Assembly: GCA_003999685.1 (NCBI GenBank)
Contig: CP021225.1
Location: 620,001 to 684,000 of the forward strand
DNA length: 64,000 nt
Reading direction: 5' to 3'
From: Taiwanofungus camphoratus
Lineage: Eukaryota > Basidiomycota > Agaricomycetes > Polyporales > Taiwanofungaceae
The first letter of the stretch is position 1, and each line of letters starts with the position of its first letter. Under the pieces are notes generated by a model. The model had not been told where the DNA came from. It did no database searches and saw nothing but the letters and a program-made list of their open reading frames with translations. Shown one piece after another: positions 58,801 through 64,000 of this stretch. The position numbers and the translations under genes were made by a program.

Positions 58801-59231
58801 AAAGTACCACCATTCAAGGGCACTGGATTTGCGCACACAACATTGGCAGATTGGGATGTGCAGGATGGATTGATTCTGTACAAAAATTGAATCTACGTAC
58901 CCCCTAGTGACGACTTACGCAGAGAAGTTATTCGACTTTGCCATGACACCCCAGCTATGGCCCATCCAGGAGCGCAGGGAACGTTTGCCATTGCCAGAAG
59001 GGACTGGTTCTGGGATGGCATGACCACGTTTATCGAAAACTACATGAAAGGCTGCGCCAAATGCCAGGAGAATAAGGTCAACACGCATCCAACACGACCA
59101 CCAATGCAACCCATCCCAACGGAACTGAACTCCAGGCCGTTCTCACACATCTCAGTCGACTTCATCACAGACCTACCTGAGTCGCGTGGATCTGACGCAC
59201 TAATGGTAGTGGTGGACCGAGAACTGTCCAA
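55807..59231 (+). pseudogene. gag-pol of family B: zinc knuckle, protease, RT, RNase H, partial integrase
   Basis: One frame over 911 codons to 58,542, then continuing past stops. CYRCRKPGHLVKACPEPRK is the gag zinc knuckle (56,088). Protease VRPLIDSGADANLIHPDLVE. RT: SPMASPAFFVAKKDGTLRPC, IFMKLDLRNGYNNVRIREGD, FFGMCNAPATFQRLM, YMDDILIYSNDA (57,841). RNase H: FVIEADASLVATGAVLQQEG and YDRELLAIVRALEEW. Integrase: zinc finger HDTPAMAHPGAQGT ... CAKCQENK, then VDFITDLPESRGSDALMVVV. TGA at 58,540-58,542 replaces an arginine of LTRRQARW, and TGA at 58,888-58,890 an arginine before IYVPPSDD. Gag and pol are fused in one frame here, unlike family A. Part of gag is lost. Confidence 0.9.
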
Positions 59232-59785
59232 TGATACAATTTCTTTCATCGCATATCTTATCGGTCGGACCTCGGATCGGTCCCGTGACCTTTCGCTTCT
59301 AGGACGGGCCTCGGGTAGGCCCAACTTCTTCGCGCAGCATCTTGACTCATCGCTGCTTACGGTACGGGCCCCGGACGGGCCCCGGTTACTCATGGACTCT
59401 GACTCATATCGGGCCCCGCTTACACATTCCGTCTTACGCTTACTGATTGCTAATACGGCCCGATGACTCATATCGCCTTACTTACGCTTACTCATGCTGG
59501 TTCTTAGACCACGTGCCATGGTCCGTGCGCAGAGTAGAATACGTATATAAGGCCCTGTACTTTGTAGGTCGGACCTTAAGTTCGATCTGGTTACCAAGTA
59601 GCTAGTTACCACTAGCAATCTTATACTCGTATCTTGCGACCTCTCGCTTCGTACCTGAGTACTCGCTCGACTCTATCGACTTCGCCCAGGAGGACATACG
59701 CAGTGTCCATAAAGCCTCACTACTATCCCTAGTAGCCAGGTCCTCACGTTCGAGGCTTTCCGGTCGTTGATACCAGCTTGTATCA
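59232..59785 (+). repeat. 5' LTR of copy A2 (554 bp)
   Basis: TGATACAATTTC to CAGCTTGTATCA, with the same length as and few differences from the LTR at 37,289-37,842 in inverse orientation. TATATAAGG at 59,551 is a good TATA box, so transcription should start near 59,580. The left flank is TCCAA. Confidence 0.92.
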
Positions 59786-59847
59786 AAAGATCGAACTTAC
59801 GCTAAGTCGCCCCTAGTCTTATCTAGTAGGGCTAACCGTTAGACACC

Positions 59848-61209
59848 ACGTCTACCATCGAGACAATCGACCCCACCGCTTGGGGATTGCCGACTCAAGT
59901 AAACGACGCGCCGCTTCTGTACGATCGTCTTCGTTGGACTTTCGTTGACCAGAACCTCGACCCGATCTACCCGAACTCTCCACTTGCGTGGGCAGGGACA
60001 ATTTCGGATCGCCGAGCACAGGAGAAATTAGCCTCCTATTTCAGACGTAACCCTCCGCCAGACGGAAGAGACCCAGCTGGTTTCTTTCCCGCGTCGATAC
60101 CATCGACACCGTTGATAGCCACCCCGACCACTCCCACGTTCCCATCACTCCCTTCCACACCCGTAACACCTACCACCCCTACCACGATGGCTACTATCGC
60201 AACAATGACCAGGGCGGAGCTTGAAGCGCTCATAGCGCATCTCGCGGCGCAACAGCATCAGGGGAGTCGACCCCTTAAGCTCGACATTCCTGCACCGGAG
60301 CCGTTCACCGGGCAAGGAGAAGATTTGGAGCGTTTCCTCCAACGGGTGGAGCATTACCTCACTGCCACCAACAACCAAGGGTTAAGCGATAATGCAAAGA
60401 TCGCTTACACAGTCGCTCTCATGAAAGGAGGGCAGGACGCACGTATCTGGCGCGATACGTTTTACGAACGGGCCGCGGGAGGGCATGCTCCCTACGCTAG
60501 CTGGGACGTATTCAAGGCGAGCTTGCGACTCGCGTTCCCCGAGCACGAAGGAGTCCAGAGGGCTCACCAGGTGCTAATGGAGTTGCCGGCCAAGCAACTA
60601 AACAAGAAGACCAGGGTCAGTACAAAGATGTACGTGGAGAGGTTCCGACTCCTGGCAGAGAAGGCCAAGTTAAAGGACGCTTTCACGAGCCTCCAAGGCC
60701 AACGCACCGAGAACGATTACCCCACGTTGAGGGCGATCTTCATCAAAGGTCTGGACCGCCAGATCTACACGACACTCGCAGGTCGCACCAGTACGGAACG
60801 ACCCAACTCCATGGAGAAATGGTACGCCGATGTTCTTCACCTCGACGCCGTCTATAGGGGGATCGACCAGACCCTCTCCAACACCACCGACGTCGACTAC
60901 GGCGAACCCATGGAGGTGGACGCACTCGCTATTCCGCGCCCCACACCGTTCACCAAGAAGTGGGAGGACGGATGCAACCTCAGTGAGAAAGAAAGGAAGT
61001 ACCACATGGATAATCGTCTATGTTTCTACTGCCACAAGGGAGGGCACGCGGTGCGCAAGTGTCCGAAGAAGACGGCCAAAGCTGGCCAAAGGAGTACCTC
61101 GAAGGAACCTGAGGCGCGATCCCCCATGGACTTCCGCTCGTACATCAAGACGCTCTCCGCAGACGAGAAAAGGGCGATGTTCGAGGAGTTAGGAACGGAG
61201 GATTTTTAA
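59848..61209 (+). CDS. gag of copy A2, start codon ATG changed to ACG
   Basis: 454 codons including the stop when counted from the position of the ATG in copy A1; here that codon is ACG (59,848-59,850). The next in-frame ATG is at 60,187 (MATIATMTRAELEALIAHLA), which would skip about 113 residues. Domains in order: LLYDRLRWTFVDQNLDPIYP, a proline/threonine-rich linker, capsid (ERFLQRVEHYLTATNN; IFIKGLDRQIYTTLAG), zinc knuckle CFYCHKGGHAVRKC and a short tail ending FEELGTEDF-TAA. ACG can serve as a weak start in eukaryotes, so loss of function is not certain. Confidence 0.85.
   Translation, partial: TSTIETIDPTAWGLPTQVNDAPLLYDRLRWTFVDQNLDPIYPNSPLAWAGTISDRRAQEKLASYFRRNPPPDGRDPAGFFPASIPSTPLIATPTTPTFPSLPSTPVTPTTPTTMATIATMTRAELEALIAHLAAQQHQGSRPLKLDIPAPEPFTGQGEDLERFLQRVEHYLTATNNQGLSDNAKIAYTVALMKGGQDARIWRDTFYERAAGGHAPYASWDVFKASLRLAFPEHEGVQRAHQVLMELPAKQLNKKTRVSTKMYVERFRLLAEKAKLKDAFTSLQGQRTENDYPTLRAIFIKGLDRQIYTTLAGRTSTERPNSMEKWYADVLHLDAVYRGIDQTLSNTTDVDYGEPMEVDALAIPRPTPFTKKWEDGCNLSEKERKYHMDNRLCFYCHKGGHAVRKCPKKTAKAGQRSTSKEPEARSPMDFRSYIKTLSADEKRAMFEELGTEDF
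61203..61209 (+). promoter_or_regulatory. candidate -1 frameshift site between gag and pol of family A
   Basis: TTTTTAA, read T-TTT-TAA in the gag frame, covers the gag stop. The pol frame is one base back and is open through this point (GFLKGQGEPTQ). The block GATTTTTAAAGGGGCAGGG is identical in the diverged copy A1. A slip of the TTT-reading tRNA would join gag to pol. Confidence 0.55.
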
Positions 61210-64000
61210 AGGGGCAGGGTGAGCCGACGCAACCACTGCCCGTATCCATTTCACTGTCCCGTGTTGTACTTGTAGTCAGGAATGACAGAGCTTTGCACAT
61301 TCCGATTACTGTGGGACGAAAAGCCGTCGAAGCCCGCGCCTTTATCGATAGTGGCGCATCGGGAATATTCGTGCATCCACGATTTGTCAAAGAACACAAG
61401 TTACGGACTGAGGCGCTACCACGCCCTATACCGGTGTTCAACGTGGACGGCACTGCCAACAAGCAAGCGCTCATTAACCGACGAGCCTTGCTATCGTACA
61501 AAATCGGGAACGAGCCCCGGTTTGTCAAAGCGTACGTGGCCAGTATAGGGAACGAAGACATCATCTTCGGACATACCTGGCTCAAACTCGAGAACCCCAG
61601 TATCGACTGGAAGGGGGGTCGTGTGGAACTGAAGCACCGCATGACTCTACAGGAATCTCGAGAGTGGAAGAAGGGGATCATCGCGCAACGAGTAGCGCGA
61701 TTGGAGCTGAAGAAACTAGCCGAACGAGAACAGGAAGAAGCCCTGGATCCCGTGCTAGACTATGAGGTAGATTGGTCAGCACCCCCTTGCCCACAGGTAG
61801 CGGCTTTCCTCGCCGAACGAAACAAACGCCTCAAGCAACAATGGCAGCCCACCATTGAGGAGGTAGAGGACGAAGGAGACTTCGAGGTGATCGACACCAT
61901 GTCTCCTGTCTTGCCGACGACAGACATGCCTAGGCAGACAGCACGCCGCGACATCCCAGTCGCACCCCTGGTAGAAGAATCGGTCAACGGTATCACACTG
62001 GATCAGGCGATGGAAACGATCGACGACGATGAACTAGTCATAGCGTTCATCGAAGGAGACGATCGGATCGCGACATATGGACGAGATTCGCACCCCGCAT
62101 ATCGAGACGCACCTCTTACGGAAGAGAGGTACCCCCTCGACGGATCCTATCGTCGTCTCGAAAACGGTCTTATCTGGCAGGTCAAGCACGACATTGGCCG
62201 ACTCACCACGTCTACGGAACTCGCTATCAAGGAACACGCGCTGAAAGAGGAGAAACCGGTCACGGAACTCGTTCCTGAGTACCTCCACGACTTCCTCCCG
62301 GTGTTCGACAAAGCCAAAGCAGCGAGACTCCCGCGACACTCGGAGTTCGACCATGAGATAAACCTCAAGCCAGATTTCAAGGACTTCAAGCAGTCGACGT
62401 ATTCTCTCAACCGGGATCAACGAGCGGAACTGGACAAGTTCCTCGAGGAGAATATAGAAAAGGGATACATCCGACCGTCCAAATCGCCACTCGCAAGTCC
62501 GTTCTTCTTCGTGGATAAGAAGGACGGCGGATACCGACCTTGCCAGGATTATAGGGAACTTAACGAGGGAACAATCAAAGACAGATACCCTCTTCCCCTC
62601 GTAACGGAGCTTCTGGAACGCCTCAATAACGCCACGATCTTCACGAAGATGGACCTTCGTCAGGGATACAACAACCTTCGCATCAAGGAAGGGGACGAAT
62701 GGAAAGCGGCTTTCGGTGTTCCAGCAGCAGGGGAAGGACCTCCCTCGTTCTACGAACCCCGGGTAATGTTCTTCGGGATGTGCAACTCACCGGCAACGTT
62801 CCAGCGGATGATGAACACGGTCTTCGCAGACATGCTCAAGGAAGGATGGTTGGCAATCTACATGGACGACATCCTTATCTACTCGACGGACCCCGAGGAG
62901 CATAAGAAGCGAACACGGCGAGTTATCGAAAGGCTTCGAGATAACGACCTGTATCTCAAACCGGAAAAGTGCAAATTCGACGTGCAAGAAGTCGAATTCT
63001 TAGGCATGATCATCAGACCCGGACAACTCGCCATGGACCCAGTCAAGGTAGCCGGCATCAGGGACTGGCCGATACCTAAGAACCTCAGGGAGGTCCGGTC
63101 GTTCATTGGATTTGGGAACTTCTACCGCCGGTTTATACATAGCTTCTCGCATCTGGCCCAGCCTCTGGTCTCGCTTACGCGAAAGGACGTCAAATGGCAT
63201 TGGGACGATGAACAACAAGAAGCTTTCGAAGCACTGAAGAAAGCTTTCCTGGAACAACCGGTTCTACAGATGCCCGACCCGGAGAAGCCGTTCGCGTTGG
63301 AAACGGATGCATCGAAGTTCGCTACGGGCGCCGTCCTCAGGCAAAAGGACGACAACGGCGATTGGCATCCGTGTGGTTATATTTCCCAGAGTATGACACC
63401 AGCGGAACGAAACTACGACGTCTATGACCGGGAACTCATGGGCGTCATGAGAGGCCTCAACGAATGGAGTCACCTTCTCATCGGAAGCCCGTATCCAGTC
63501 ACGATCTATAGCGACCACAAGAATCTGACGTACTGGAAAACGGCACGGAATCTGAATCGAAGGCAAGCGCGATGGGCTCTCCGCTTGTCCGAATTCGATT
63601 ACAGGTTAATTCATGTCCCGGGCACGCAAATGGTGCAAAGCGACGCGCTCTCCCGACGCCCCGACCACGACGATGGTTCATCAGACAACCAGGATGTGAC
63701 CGTCTTACCGGACAAGGTGTGGGCAGCAGCAATCGACACGAGTCTAAGGGCTTCCATCGCGGAAGCATGCGTAAATGACTCGGTATATACGGAAGGGATG
63801 TGCAACGCACGAAACGGCTCAAACGACCACTGGACAATTCGAGACGGAGACCTCCTCTACGATAATCGGGTGTATATTCCCCTAGACGAGGATCTACGAC
63901 GACACACGGTCTCGAATTATCACGACCTCCCCTCCGCCGGCCACCCTGGAATTCAGAAGACCCTCTCGTCTATTCGACGGGACTACTGGTGGCCTGGAAT
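61206..64000 (+). CDS. pol of copy A2: protease, RT, RNase H and start of integrase; incomplete at the window end
   Basis: No stop from the gag overlap to base 64,000, so more than 930 codons are open. Protease: ARAFIDSGASGIFVHPRFV (61,340) and IIFGHTWLKLENPSIDWKGG. RT: SPLASPFFFVDKKDGGYRPC, IFTKMDLRQGYNNLRI, FFGMCNSPATFQRMMN, YMDDILIYST (62,859). RNase H: FALETDASKFATGAVLRQKD and YDRELMGVMRGLNEWSHLLI. Tether: YRLIHVPGTQMVQSDALSRR. Integrase zinc finger: HDLPSAGHPGIQKT at the very end. Domain order is Gypsy. The chromodomain known from copy A1 makes it a chromovirus. All catalytic residues seen are intact. Confidence 0.92.

Larger units (their letters stand above)
52977..59231 (+). mobile_element. 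Gypsy family B element, truncated by copy A2
   Basis: 5' LTR 52,977-54,675, a primer-binding-site candidate at 54,680, a gag remnant split by a solo LTR of family C, and a long pol with protease, RT, RNase H and the first half of integrase. At 59,231 the A2 LTR begins inside the integrase core (MVVVDRELS). The remaining integrase and the 3' LTR would lie beyond the window. The capsid region of gag is missing, and two CGA-type stops interrupt pol. Confidence 0.88.
59232..64000 (+). mobile_element. Gypsy chromovirus family A, copy A2 (runs off the window)
   Basis: 5' LTR 59,232-59,785, leader, gag and a pol frame open to the window end, so this is the best-preserved element here. It inserted into the integrase of family B, making it younger than that copy. 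Its 3' part, including the chromodomain and the third ORF seen in A1, would lie beyond 64,000. One defect is visible: the gag ATG of copy A1 is ACG here. Confidence 0.92.

Noticed and set aside
37289-59785. The two 554-bp A LTRs as the ends of one giant element
   Set aside because: They are in opposite orientation, and the PPT, pol and gag beside each show two separate elements reading outward from the nest.
1-64000. tRNA, rRNA genes or CRISPR arrays
   Set aside because: None was recognised by eye; the only tandem array is the 46-bp repeat in Gypsy A1, which has two full copies and no spacers.

Overview
The window looks like a chromosome segment of a mushroom-forming basidiomycete (Agaricomycetes). 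Its genes are cut by many 48-70 bp introns with GT..AG ends, microexons are common, and two membrane-protein families typical of that class (DUF6533 and DUF6534) are present. No species is claimed. All exon joins were made by eye from splice signals and reading frame.

Region 1 (1-37,000) is gene space. From left to right: two small, weakly supported paralogous spliced genes (1.0-1.6 and 3.3-3.8 kb); a BRO1/ALIX-type protein (5,397-8,686, +); a DM9-domain protein (9,194-9,802, +); a WLM metalloprotease of the Wss1 type (10,249-12,169, -), which shares a 244-bp divergent promoter with fungal 6-phosphofructokinase (12,414-15,609, +); a Bqt4-like inner-nuclear-membrane protein (15,840-17,275, +); a DUF6533 membrane protein (+); an APH-fold phosphotransferase (-); a tiny three-exon Pcc1 subunit of EKC/KEOPS (22,220-22,622, +); a PA2G4/EBP1-like protein (-); a SAM methyltransferase (-); complex I subunit NDUFB8 (26,837-27,407, +); the excision-repair nuclease Rad2/XPG (27,585-31,738, -); a 179-bp MITE; and a DUF6534 membrane protein (-). 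Except for PFK/WSS1 and the repair or genome-maintenance character of WSS1, RAD2 and bqt4, the neighbours share no obvious pathway.

Region 2 (37,000-64,000) is a nest of transposable elements. Gypsy family A is a chromovirus with 554-bp LTRs. One broken copy lies on the minus strand (37,289-50,641). A second lies on the plus strand (59,232 to beyond the window) and keeps its pol frame open. Gypsy family B has 1.6-1.8 kb LTRs. It is present as four LTRs (37,994-39,600 +; 41,604-47,626 -; 50,642-52,408 -; 52,977-54,675 +); the last is the 5' LTR of an element that runs to 59,231, where copy A2 cuts it. A third LTR family (C, 55,034-55,603) sits in the gag region of B. Inside one B LTR lies a 4,408-bp hAT-type element with a perfect 8-bp target duplication and no recognisable transposase. 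It is filled with GC-rich, gene-like cargo that contains an internal duplication: a Pack-type, gene-fragment-carrying hAT.

The most interesting signals are the Pack-hAT; a small zinc-knuckle ORF that overlaps the pol stop of family A by ATGA; a conserved -1 gag/pol shift site; nonsense changes at CGA codons (RIP-like or methyl-CpG decay); a consistent GC-only, CpG-centred 4-bp target for family B; and deletions that appear to be made by recombination between B LTRs.
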